Source: Microbacterium sp. AK009 | GTDB taxonomy: Bacteria > Actinomycetota > Actinomycetes > Actinomycetales > Microbacteriaceae | Length of the DNA: 64,000 nt | Direction of reading: 5' to 3' | Assembly (NCBI RefSeq): GCF_013410955.1 | Contig: NZ_JACCCG010000003.1 | Coordinates: 372,001 to 436,000 of the forward strand | In this document: positions 32,575-40,282 of the stretch, piece after piece | Numbering within the stretch: position 1 is the stretch's first letter | How the letters are laid out: every line of letters begins with the position of its first letter | Translations under genes and position numbers: made by a program | The notes under the pieces: model-generated | What the model was told of the DNA's origin: nothing | Seen by the model: the letters and a program-made list of their open reading frames with translations, nothing else | The model's database searches: none

Positions 32575-33344
32575 GTGATCGTCCCCATCGGTCCGTAGTC
32601 GCACAGCACCTCATCACCGGCTCTCACCCACATCGGTCGGGTGAACGACCCGGCCAGGATGATCTCGCCCGCTTCCAGGCGGGCATCGTGCTGGGCGAGC
32701 TTGCCCGCGAGCCACGCTACTCCGGTGGCCGGGTGTCCGAGCACGCCGGCGGCGACACCCGTCTCGATGATCTCGCCGTTGCGCGAGAGCACGCCGGGGA
32801 CCCACCGCAGGTCGATCTCGTCGGGACGCCTGCGCACGTCGCCGAGCACCATCGCGCCGTAGGCGGCGTTGTCCGAGATCGTGTCGACGATCGTGCGCCC
32901 CTCCAGCTCGATGTGCGAGTTCAGCACCTCCAGGGCGGGCACGGCGTAGTCGATCGCGGCCAGGGCATCGTCGAGGGTGCAGGCGGGGCCCTCGAGCGGT
33001 CGGCCGAGCACGAAGGCGAGCTCGACCTCGATGCGCACGTTCGAGTAGCGGGATGCATCGATCTCGTCGCCGGAGCGGTAGACGGTGTCGTCGAACATCA
33101 CCCCGTAGTCGGGCTCGGTGATGCCGGTCGCCTCCTGCATCGCCTTGGACGTCAGGCCGATCTTTCGGCCTACGAGACGCCGCCCGGCGGCGATGTTGCG
33201 GTCGCGCCACACCCCCTGGATCGCGTAGGAGTCCTCGACCGTCGCCTCGGGGTACCGCGCGGTGATGCGGGGGATCACGCCGTTCGTGCGATCGGCCTCG
33301 GCGAGCTCCTCGGCGATCCGCGCGATGGTGTCAGCAGGCAGCAT
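32559..33344 (-). CDS. hpaH: 2-oxo-hept-4-ene-1,7-dioate hydratase
   Basis: HpaH adds water to 2-oxohept-4-ene-1,7-dioate, giving the HpaI substrate. The 261-residue protein belongs to the MhpD/HpaH hydratase branch of the FAH-like fold. GRKIGLTSKAMQEATGITEPDYG, RIEVELAFVLGRPLEGP and the Mg-binding EVE positions are visible. GGAGGA lies 9 nt before the ATG. It sits between hpaD (18 bp upstream) and hpaI (overlapping), in pathway order. Confidence 0.93.
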   Translation of the reverse strand: MLPADTIARIAEELAEADRTNGVIPRITARYPEATVEDSYAIQGVWRDRNIAAGRRLVGRKIGLTSKAMQEATGITEPDYGVMFDDTVYRSGDEIDASRYSNVRIEVELAFVLGRPLEGPACTLDDALAAIDYAVPALEVLNSHIELEGRTIVDTISDNAAYGAMVLGDVRRRPDEIDLRWVPGVLSRNGEIIETGVAAGVLGHPATGVAWLAGKLAQHDARLEAGEIILAGSFTRPMWVRAGDEVLCDYGPMGTITCRFV

Positions 33345-33362
33345 CCGGTGTCCTCCTCCCGC

Positions 33363-34508
33363 TCACAGCTGGTTGCCGAGCTTGAACTCGCCGTCGTTCT
33401 GCCCCGGGGCCCGGGTGTACGAGAAGCCGTCGGCGCCGATCGTCACCGCCATCTCGGAGGAGTCGGTGCGGGCGACGACCGGCTGCGGGTTGCCGTCGAG
33501 GTCGAGCACGAGGGAGGCCTCGGTGTACCAGGACGGGACGACGGGGTTTCCCCACCAGTCGCGCCGCTGGTTGTCGTGGACGTCCCAGGTGACGACAGGG
33601 TTGTCGGGGTCGCCGGTGTAGTAGTCCTGCGTGTAGATCTCGACCCGGTGACCGTCGGGGTCGCGCAGATACAGGTAGAACGCGTTCGAAACGCCGTGGC
33701 GGCCGGGTCCGCGCTCGATCGCGTCGGAACGGCGGAGCGCTCCGAGCTTGTCGCAGATGGCGAGGATGTTGTGCTTCTCATGCGTGGCGAAGCAGACGTG
33801 GTGCATGCGCGGGCCGTCGCCGCCGGTCATCGCCGTGTCGTGAACGGTGGGCTTCCGGCGCATCCAGGCGGCGTAGACGGTGCCCTCCTCGTCCTGGATG
33901 TCTTCGGTGACGCGGAAGCCGAGAGACTGCATGAAGTTCACCGCCCGCGGGACGTCGGGGGTCACCTGGTTGAAGTGGTCGAGCCGCACGAGCTCGCCGG
34001 GGCTGTAGAGGTCGTACCGCCACGACAGGCGCTCGACGTGCTCGGTGGCGAAGAAGAACTCGTACGGGAAGCCCAGGGGATCGATCACCCGTACGGAGTC
34101 CCCGATGCCCTTGGTGAACCCGTTCTTCTCGCGCCGCACCTCGCAGCCGAGCTCGGAGTAGAACGCCACCGCCTTGTCGAGGTCTTCGGCGGAGCGGACG
34201 CGGTACGAGAAGGCGGCCACCGCGGCGAGCGGGCCCTGGCGCAGCACGAGGTTGTGGTGGATGAACTCCTCGGTCGAGCGGAGGTAGATCGCGGCGTCGT
34301 CCTCCTCCGTCACGTGCAGGCCGAGCACGTCGACGTAGAACTCGCGGGAGGCGGCGAGGTCGGTGACGATCAGCTCCATGTACGCGCACCGCAGGATGTC
34401 GGGTGCCGGGGAGGTCGGGGTGGGGATCGGGTTCGCCGACTGGATCGGCGCCTCCTGGCTCACCCAGAAGCCGGAGGAGGTCAGGGTCATGGTGTCGCGG
34501 TGGCTCAT
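33363..34508 (-). CDS. hpaD: 3,4-dihydroxyphenylacetate (homoprotocatechuate) 2,3-dioxygenase
   Basis: Extradiol ring-cleavage enzyme of the vicinal-oxygen-chelate type, like the Brevibacterium Fe and Arthrobacter Mn homoprotocatechuate dioxygenases. The 381-residue protein has two duplicated modules; the metal triad is seen in RLDHFNQ, MHHVCF and HRVEIYTQDYY (His, His, Glu). It converts homoprotocatechuate to 5-carboxymethyl-2-hydroxymuconate semialdehyde, the HpaE substrate. AAGGA precedes the ATG. Length and the C-terminal WGNPVVPSWYTEAS segment match that clade. Whether it uses Fe or Mn cannot be told from sequence. Confidence 0.95.
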   Translation of the reverse strand: MSHRDTMTLTSSGFWVSQEAPIQSANPIPTPTSPAPDILRCAYMELIVTDLAASREFYVDVLGLHVTEEDDAAIYLRSTEEFIHHNLVLRQGPLAAVAAFSYRVRSAEDLDKAVAFYSELGCEVRREKNGFTKGIGDSVRVIDPLGFPYEFFFATEHVERLSWRYDLYSPGELVRLDHFNQVTPDVPRAVNFMQSLGFRVTEDIQDEEGTVYAAWMRRKPTVHDTAMTGGDGPRMHHVCFATHEKHNILAICDKLGALRRSDAIERGPGRHGVSNAFYLYLRDPDGHRVEIYTQDYYTGDPDNPVVTWDVHDNQRRDWWGNPVVPSWYTEASLVLDLDGNPQPVVARTDSSEMAVTIGADGFSYTRAPGQNDGEFKLGNQL

Positions 34509-34534
34509 GTCAGCGTCCTTGCGTGAGATTCTCG

Positions 34535-36073
34535 TCAGTGGGATGCGGCTGCGTCGCCGCTCTTACCGAAGGTGGGGTTGTGCACGGTGCCGAGCGTGAT
34601 GTGCACGGCCTGCTGATCGGTGTAGAAGTCGATCGAGCGGTACCCGCCCTCATGTCCGAGGCCGGAGGCCTTGACCCCGCCGAAGGGGGTGCGGAGGTCG
34701 CGGACGTTGTTGGAGTTCAGCCACACCATGCCCGCCTCGACGGCCTGCGAGAAGTTGTGGGCGCGCTTCAGATCGTTCGTCCAGATGTAAGCCGCGAGCC
34801 CGTACTTCACGCCGTTCGCGAGCTCGAGCGCCTCTTCGTCGGTGTCGAACGGGGTGATCGCGACGACCGGGCCGAAGATCTCCTCCTGGAAGATCCGCGC
34901 GTCCGGCGCGACGTCGGCGAACACCGTCGGCTCGACGAAGTTGCCCGTCTCGAAGCCCTCGGGGCGGCCACCACCGGCGACCAGGCGCCCCTCGGACTTG
35001 CCGATCTCGATGTAGGAGACGACCTTGTCATAGTGCTCGGGGTGCACGAGCGCGCCGACCTCGGTGGCGGGATCGTGCGGATAGCCGACCCGGACGCGCT
35101 TGGCCTGCGCGGCGTAGCGCTCGACGAACTCGTCGTAGATCTCCCGCTCGACGAGGATGCGGGAGCCTGCAGTGCAGCGCTCGCCGTTGAGCGAGAAGAC
35201 GCCGAAGATCGTCGCGTCGACGGCGGCGTCGAGGTCGGCGTCGGCGAAGACGACGGCCGGCGACTTGCCGCCGAGCTCCATCGACAGACCCTTGAGGTAG
35301 GGAGCGGCGTTGCCGAAGATGATCTGCCCGGTGCGGCTCTCGCCGGTGAACGAGATCAGCGGCACATCGGGATGCTTCACCAGAGCGTCTCCGGCCTCTT
35401 CGCCGAGGCCGTTGACGAGATTGAACACGCCTGTCGGCAGGCCGGCCTCCTCGAAGATGCCCGCCCACAGCGACGCCGAGAGGGGCGTGAACTCGGCGGG
35501 CTTCAGCACGACGGTGTTCCCGGTCGCAAGGGCAGGACCCAGCTTCCACGACTCGAGCATGAACGGCGTGTTCCAGGGCGTGATGAGGCCCGCGACGCCG
35601 ATGGGCTTGCGGTTGACGTAGTTGATCTGGCGCCCCGGCACCTTGTAGGTGTCATCGGCCTGAGCGACGATCAGGTCGGCGAAGAAGCGGAAGTTCTCCG
35701 CCGCGCGCCGGGCCTGGCCGAGGGCCTGGGTGATCGGCAGGCCCGAATCGAAGGACTCGAGCTCGGCGAGGCGGGCGTCGCGCGACTCGACGATATCGGC
35801 GATGCGGTGGAGGATCCGCGAACGCTCGCGCGGCAGCATCCTCGGCCACGGCCCCTCGGTGAAGGCGACGCGCGCCGCGGCGACGGCGCGATCGATGTCG
35901 GCCTTCTTTCCCGCCGCCGCGGTGAGGTAGGTCTCGTTCGAGACCGGGTCGAGCACGTTGAAGGTCGCGCCGTCGAGCGAGTCGACGGATTCACCACCGA
36001 TGTAGTGCTGAATGTGGTCGGGCAGATCGGCGGGCACATGGCGCTCGGTGGTGCGCGCGGCGGTGTCTGTCAT
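34535..36073 (-). CDS. hpaE: 5-carboxymethyl-2-hydroxymuconate semialdehyde dehydrogenase
   Basis: NAD-dependent aldehyde dehydrogenase oxidising the HpaD ring-cleavage product to 5-carboxymethyl-2-hydroxymuconate. The 512-residue protein shows ITPWNTPFMLESWKLGPAL with the catalytic Asn, the general base in SMELGGKSP, and the nucleophilic Cys in GERCTAGSRIL. EEIFGPVVAI and the C-terminal LRTPFGGVKASGLGHEGG follow. AAGGAG lies 6 nt before the ATG. Directly upstream of hpaD (26 bp) and downstream of the gntR gene (18 bp). The specific role rests on family similarity plus operon context. Confidence 0.94.
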   Translation of the reverse strand: MTDTAARTTERHVPADLPDHIQHYIGGESVDSLDGATFNVLDPVSNETYLTAAAGKKADIDRAVAAARVAFTEGPWPRMLPRERSRILHRIADIVESRDARLAELESFDSGLPITQALGQARRAAENFRFFADLIVAQADDTYKVPGRQINYVNRKPIGVAGLITPWNTPFMLESWKLGPALATGNTVVLKPAEFTPLSASLWAGIFEEAGLPTGVFNLVNGLGEEAGDALVKHPDVPLISFTGESRTGQIIFGNAAPYLKGLSMELGGKSPAVVFADADLDAAVDATIFGVFSLNGERCTAGSRILVEREIYDEFVERYAAQAKRVRVGYPHDPATEVGALVHPEHYDKVVSYIEIGKSEGRLVAGGGRPEGFETGNFVEPTVFADVAPDARIFQEEIFGPVVAITPFDTDEEALELANGVKYGLAAYIWTNDLKRAHNFSQAVEAGMVWLNSNNVRDLRTPFGGVKASGLGHEGGYRSIDFYTDQQAVHITLGTVHNPTFGKSGDAAASH

Positions 36074-36091
36074 GGTGCTCCTTCGCGAGGG

Positions 36092-36793
36092 TCAGAAGGC
36101 CGGGAGGCCGAGGGTCTCGTCGGGGTGTTCGTGGATCATGTAGGCGTCGAGGGTGGCTGAACGGTGTCGCCGCGCGGCTTTCTCGATCTCGCCGAGCGGT
36201 GCGCCGGTCTCGATGAGCCGGAGGATGTTCTCGTGCTCCTGCACCGACTCCTGCGCGCGTCCGGGCACGAAGCTGAAGGTCGAGTCGCGGAGGTGTCCGA
36301 GTCGCGCCCACTCCGACTCGACGAGCTCGAGCATCCGCGGGTTCGCACACTTGCCGTAGAGGGTGGCGTGGAATTCCTGATTCAGTCGGGTGAAGGAGCG
36401 GGGGTCGAAGTCGGCGAGCGAGGCGATCATCCGCGCGTTGATCTCGCGGGCATGACGGACGTCGTCGACGGTCAGCCGGCGGGCGGCGAGCGCCGTCGCC
36501 GTGCCCTCGAGGATCGACAGCGCCTGCATGCTGAAGCGGTATTGCGTGTCGTCGACCATCGATACCCGGGCGCCGACGTTGCGTTCGAACGTCACCAGGC
36601 CCTCCGCTTCGAGCTGGCGGATCGCCTCGCGCACGGGTACGACGCTCATGTCGAGCTCGGCGGCGATGGTGCCAAGCACCAGCCGGTAGCCGGGCGTGAA
36701 CTCCTGGGAGGAGATGCGCTCCTTCACCCAGTGATAGGCGCGCTGCGATTTGCTCAGGCTCGCCGCCTGCGCGGTCACTTCTCCGCTCGCCAT
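36092..36793 (-). CDS. GntR-family (FCD/FadR type) regulator of the hpa cluster
   Basis: A 233-residue regulator with an N-terminal winged helix (residues about 15-80, including IAAELDMSVVPVREAIRQLE) and a C-terminal all-helical FCD ligand domain. It is embedded in the operon between the hpaG-type gene (19-bp overlap) and hpaE, so it is almost certainly the pathway regulator. The start giving MASGEVTAQ is used; upstream frame is antisense to known genes. Its inducer is probably a pathway intermediate. Candidate sites are the ATATACGA motifs at 38312 and 31721. Confidence 0.9.
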   Translation of the reverse strand: MASGEVTAQAASLSKSQRAYHWVKERISSQEFTPGYRLVLGTIAAELDMSVVPVREAIRQLEAEGLVTFERNVGARVSMVDDTQYRFSMQALSILEGTATALAARRLTVDDVRHAREINARMIASLADFDPRSFTRLNQEFHATLYGKCANPRMLELVESEWARLGHLRDSTFSFVPGRAQESVQEHENILRLIETGAPLGEIEKAARRHRSATLDAYMIHEHPDETLGLPAF

Positions 36794-38274
36794 GCGCGGT
36801 ACCGTTCCTTCCATTCCCCGGTGAGCGGGAAGAGGCCTTCGACCGGATGCCCCTGGGCGACCTGGTCGGCGATCCAGCCGTCTTCGATCTCCTGCTCCAG
36901 GGCCGCGTCGACGACGTCCTCGACGAGTGCCGGCGGGATCACGATGACACCGTCCGCGTCGCCGACGAGGATGTCGCCGGGCTGGACGGTGGTTCCGCCG
37001 CACGCGATCGTGAGGTCGGCGTCCCACGGCACGTGGCGGCGTCCGAGGACGGCGGGATGAGCCCCCGCCGTGTACACCGGGATGCCGACGGCGGTGACGG
37101 CGTCGATGTCGCGCACGCCGCCATCGGTGACGATGCCCGCCGCGCCGCGTGCATGGGCCCTGATCGCCAGGATGTCGCCGAGCGTTCCCGACCCGGCCTC
37201 TCCGCGCGCCTCGATGACGAGGACCTCGCCGTCGCCGACCGCGTCGAACGCGCGTTTCTGGGCGTTGTAGCCGCCGCCGTGGCCGTCGAAGAGGTCTTCC
37301 CGGTTCGGCACGAAGCGCAGGGTACGGGCGAGGCCCACGAGCTTCTTCCCGGGATGGAGGGGGCGGACGCCGTCGATGGTGACGTTGTCCAGGCCGCACT
37401 TGCGCAGCTGCTGCGACAGCCCCGCGACCGGGGTGCGTTCGAGCTTGGCGCGCAGCTCAGGTGTCAGGCCCGGAGGCGTGTCAGTGGGGAGTCCCGCCGC
37501 CTCCCGGGAGCCCCAGGCCTCGGCGCGCTGCAGGTCGTCGACAGCGGGGAGGGAGCCGATGCCGGCGTCGAACCCGTGCTCGCTCTGGACCACCGTCGTG
37601 CGCAGTCGGCCGGACGACGGGGCGCCGGGCGCGTGCGGGGCATCCACCTCGACCTCGATGACGTCGCCGGGAACGACGACCGATGACCCCGCCGGCGTGC
37701 CGGTGAGGATGACATCGCCGCGCTCGAGGGTCATGTGCTGCGACAGATCGGCGACGAGCTGGGCGAACGGGAAGATCATCCCGTCGGTGGTGTCGTCCTG
37801 CGCGAGTTCGCCATTCACCCAGGCTCGGACGCGGATGCCGGCGGGATCGACCTCGCGCGCGTCGATGAGCCCGGGCCCGAGCGGCGTGTAGCCGTCGCGG
37901 CCCTTGGAGCGGACGTTCGAGCCCTTGTCGCTCGCCCGCAGGTCGTACAGGCCGAAGTCGTTGGAAGCGGTGAGCCAGCCGACGTGCGACCACGCGTCAT
38001 CGACGCCGACGCGGCGGGCATCGCGGCCGATGACGAGCGCGACCTCGGCCTCGAAGGCCAGCAGTTCAGTGCCGGCCGGGCGCTCGACGGTGTCACCGGA
38101 CGCGGCGACGGAGCTCGACGGCTTGAGGAAGTACGACGGCGCCGCCGGGCGGCGGCCGCGCTGATCGGCACGCGAGGCGTAGCTGAGGTGGATCGCCACG
38201 ATCTTCCCCGGGCGCTGGGGGAGCACGGAGAATCGCCGAGTGGCGGCATCCGTCATGGCGGTGTCTTCCATCAT
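36775..38274 (-). CDS. HpaG-type FAH-family isomerase/decarboxylase fused to an RraA-like domain
   Basis: A 499-residue two-domain protein. Residues about 60-270 form an FAH-family domain (GRDARRVGVDDAWSHVGWLT, DVILTGTPAGSSVV) like HpaG, which decarboxylates and isomerises the HpaE product. Residues about 310-480 form an RraA/4-hydroxy-4-methyl-2-oxoglutarate aldolase-like domain (AIRAHARGAAGIVTDGGVRD, GIPVYTAGAHP, DADGVIVIP) whose relatives cleave or decarboxylate 2-oxodiacids. Gram-negative HpaG is instead two FAH halves. AAGGGAG lies just before tandem ATGs at 38274 and 38271; the second has the better spacing. Divergent from the MFS gene. Which half does which reaction is unknown. Confidence 0.87.
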   Translation of the reverse strand: MMEDTAMTDAATRRFSVLPQRPGKIVAIHLSYASRADQRGRRPAAPSYFLKPSSSVAASGDTVERPAGTELLAFEAEVALVIGRDARRVGVDDAWSHVGWLTASNDFGLYDLRASDKGSNVRSKGRDGYTPLGPGLIDAREVDPAGIRVRAWVNGELAQDDTTDGMIFPFAQLVADLSQHMTLERGDVILTGTPAGSSVVVPGDVIEVEVDAPHAPGAPSSGRLRTTVVQSEHGFDAGIGSLPAVDDLQRAEAWGSREAAGLPTDTPPGLTPELRAKLERTPVAGLSQQLRKCGLDNVTIDGVRPLHPGKKLVGLARTLRFVPNREDLFDGHGGGYNAQKRAFDAVGDGEVLVIEARGEAGSGTLGDILAIRAHARGAAGIVTDGGVRDIDAVTAVGIPVYTAGAHPAVLGRRHVPWDADLTIACGGTTVQPGDILVGDADGVIVIPPALVEDVVDAALEQEIEDGWIADQVAQGHPVEGLFPLTGEWKERYRAWRAEK

Positions 38275-38311
38275 GAGCTCCCTTGCCCTCGCACTTGCAG
38301 CATATTCCAAA

Positions 38312-38319
38312 TCGTATAT
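38312..38319. promoter_or_regulatory. Candidate GntR operator between hpa operon and MFS gene
   Basis: TCGTATAT (reverse complement ATATACGA) lies inside an AT-rich 25-bp stretch between divergent hpaG-type and transporter genes. The same octamer precedes the thiamine-diphosphate enzyme gene at 31721, and both are followed by a TGG within 5 nt when read on the ATATACGA strand. Placement over the hpa promoter suits repression by the operon-encoded GntR protein. Confidence 0.5.
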
Positions 38320-38384
38320 TATCGTCACCGACCCGGCAAGCGATGCGCACCGCCGGAGACAACGTCGTCGTGAGGAGTCACAGG

Positions 38385-39767
38385 ATGAGCGAGACATCGC
38401 AAGAGGGGTTCACCCCTACCGGCACCATCAGCACACCGAAGGATCGCCGCCGTGTCGTGTTCGCCACCGTGGTGGGAACCACGGTCGAGTGGTACGACTT
38501 CTTCATCTACGCCCAGGCGGCGGGGCTGGTCTTCGCCCAGCTCTTCTTCGCGCCGCTCGGCGAGACCATGGGGATCATCCTGTCGTTCCTCACCGTCGGT
38601 ATCAGCTTCCTGTTCCGCCCGCTCGGCGCCTTCCTCGCCGGTCACTTCGGCGACAAGTACGGCCGCCGGATCGTGCTCGTGATCACGCTCATCCTCATGG
38701 GGGTCGCGACGACCCTCGTCGGCCTCCTGCCCACGTACGCGGCCATCGGCGTCGCCGCGCCCATTCTGCTCATCGTCCTGCGCATCCTGCAGGGCATCTC
38801 GGCGGGCGGTGAGTGGGGCGGCGCGGTGCTGATGGCCGTCGAACACGCACCCAAGCGCAAGCGCGGGCTCTTCGGTGCCTCGCCCCAGATCGGTGTGCCG
38901 ATCGGCCTCCTCCTCGCCTCGGGGATGATGGCGCTGATGTCGGTCCTCGCCCCCGGGGACGCGTTCCTCGAGTGGGGCTGGCGCGTGCCGTTTCTCTTCT
39001 CGATCGTGCTCATCCTCGTGGGCTACTACATCCGTCGCCGCGTAGAGGAGAGCCCGGTCTTCGTCGAGCTGGCCGAGCGGAAGGAGCGCACCCGCACTCC
39101 GATCGCGCAGCTGTTCCGCAAGCACGCCCTGCTGGTCTTGATCGCCGCGCTCGTCTTCGCCGGCAACAACGCGGTGGGGTACATGACCACCGGCGGGTAC
39201 ATCCAGAACTACGCCACCAACCCCGAGGGTCCGCTGGCGCTGGAGCGCAGCAGCGTGCTGCTCGCCGTCACCGGCTCTGCGGTGTTCTGGCTGGCCTCCA
39301 CATGGGTCGCCGGATGGCTCAGCGACAAGATCGGTCGTCGCACCACGTACATCGGCGGCTGGCTGCTGCAGCTGGTGGGAGTGTTCGCCCTGTTCCCCCT
39401 CGTGAACACCGGTGACATCGGTCTCCTCTTCGCGGGGTTGGCGATCCTCGCCATCGGGCTCGGCTTCACCTACGGTCAGCAGGCGGCGTACTACGCCGAG
39501 CTGTTCCCGGCCTCGATCCGATTCTCGGGAGTGTCGATCTCGTACGCGATCGGCGCCATCCTCGGCGGCGCGTTCGCGCCGACCATCGCGACGGCGCTGG
39601 TGCAGGCGACCGGGTCGACCTGGTCGGTCGCCCTCTATCTCGCGGGGATGACGGTGCTCGGCCTGGCGGCGACGCTCGTGCTGCGCGACCGCACCGGCAT
39701 CCCGCTGGGTCCCGACCACGAGGCGGAGCAGGCGAAGAGCCCGATCTACGGACTCGCGAGAGCCTGA
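38385..39767 (+). CDS. MFS transporter, metabolite:H+ symporter type
   Basis: A 460-residue, 12-helix major facilitator of the MHS family (ShiA/ProP-like). Family marks are VVGTTVEWYDFFIYAQAAGL in helix 1, GHFGDKYGRR between helices 2 and 3, and LQGISAGGEWGGAVLMAVEH in helix 4. It probably imports the aromatic acid used by the neighbouring hpa pathway, such as 4-hydroxyphenylacetate or homoprotocatechuate. It is divergent from the pathway operon over a shared regulatory region. GAGGAG lies 8 nt before the chosen ATG. Confidence 0.92.
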   Translation: MSETSQEGFTPTGTISTPKDRRRVVFATVVGTTVEWYDFFIYAQAAGLVFAQLFFAPLGETMGIILSFLTVGISFLFRPLGAFLAGHFGDKYGRRIVLVITLILMGVATTLVGLLPTYAAIGVAAPILLIVLRILQGISAGGEWGGAVLMAVEHAPKRKRGLFGASPQIGVPIGLLLASGMMALMSVLAPGDAFLEWGWRVPFLFSIVLILVGYYIRRRVEESPVFVELAERKERTRTPIAQLFRKHALLVLIAALVFAGNNAVGYMTTGGYIQNYATNPEGPLALERSSVLLAVTGSAVFWLASTWVAGWLSDKIGRRTTYIGGWLLQLVGVFALFPLVNTGDIGLLFAGLAILAIGLGFTYGQQAAYYAELFPASIRFSGVSISYAIGAILGGAFAPTIATALVQATGSTWSVALYLAGMTVLGLAATLVLRDRTGIPLGPDHEAEQAKSPIYGLARA

Positions 39768-39931
39768 AGACCCGACCTCGACCACACCGGGGGGCCCGCA
39801 TCGCGTCGGCGACGCGGATGAATCCGGCGATGTCGGTTCTGTGTCGCGCAGCGGAGGGCGATCTCGCACGAGTCCTTCCGTCGGTAGTGCGCAGGCCTCA
39901 TCCGTTCTGCATGACGGGCTAGCATTCGAGG

Positions 39932-40159
39932 ATGCCGGATGCGACGCCGATCACCGATGTCTCGATCGGCGGCGAGGGCATCCGCCTCGGGCAGTTCCTG
40001 AAGTTCGCCGGCGTTCTCGACTCCGGCGGTGACGTCAAAGAGGCGATCATCGACGGCTTCGTGACGGTCAACGACGAGGTGGAGCGCCGCCGCGGGCGGC
40101 AGCTGCAGCTCGGCGATGTCGTGATGTTCGAGAGACGACGGGTGCGCGTCTGCGCATGA
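39932..40159 (+). CDS. Small S4-domain RNA-binding protein
   Basis: A 75-residue protein that is little more than one S4 RNA-binding domain (IRLGQFLKFAGVLDSGGDVK, DGFVTVNDEVERRRGRQLQLGD), like the YaaA/RlbA group. Such proteins bind structured rRNA or tRNA; this one's exact role is unknown. TAGCAT (39920-39925) ends 6 nt before the ATG, so it is probably leaderless. The 164 bp before it, after the MFS gene, shows only a weak hairpin around 39799-39820. Confidence 0.9.
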   Translation: MPDATPITDVSIGGEGIRLGQFLKFAGVLDSGGDVKEAIIDGFVTVNDEVERRRGRQLQLGDVVMFERRRVRVCA

Positions 40160-40242
40160 CCGGCCGAAGGTCGGTCCCGCGGGACGGGCGGAGGTCGCAA
40201 CGCGGGCGGGTTCTGATCCTCGAGGTACGGTGAGCGACCTCG

Positions 40243-40282
40243 CCTTCCGGGTGGCATCACGGCCTTCCGGGTGACATCACGG
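40243..40282. repeat. 20-bp tandem duplication over the MFS gene stop
   Basis: CCTTCCGGGTGGCATCACGG (40243-40262) is followed by an identical unit with one G-to-A change (40263-40282). The right copy carries the stop codon of the minus-strand exporter gene. Confidence 0.8.

Noticed and set aside
31652..32617. Second long minus-strand frame over hpaI
   Set aside because: Arg-rich shadow frame; the overlapping frame encodes the full HpaI aldolase signature.
39799..39820. Terminator after the MHS-type MFS gene (CGCGTC-GGC-GACGCG)
   Set aside because: Short imperfect hairpin with no T-run; too weak to annotate as a terminator.
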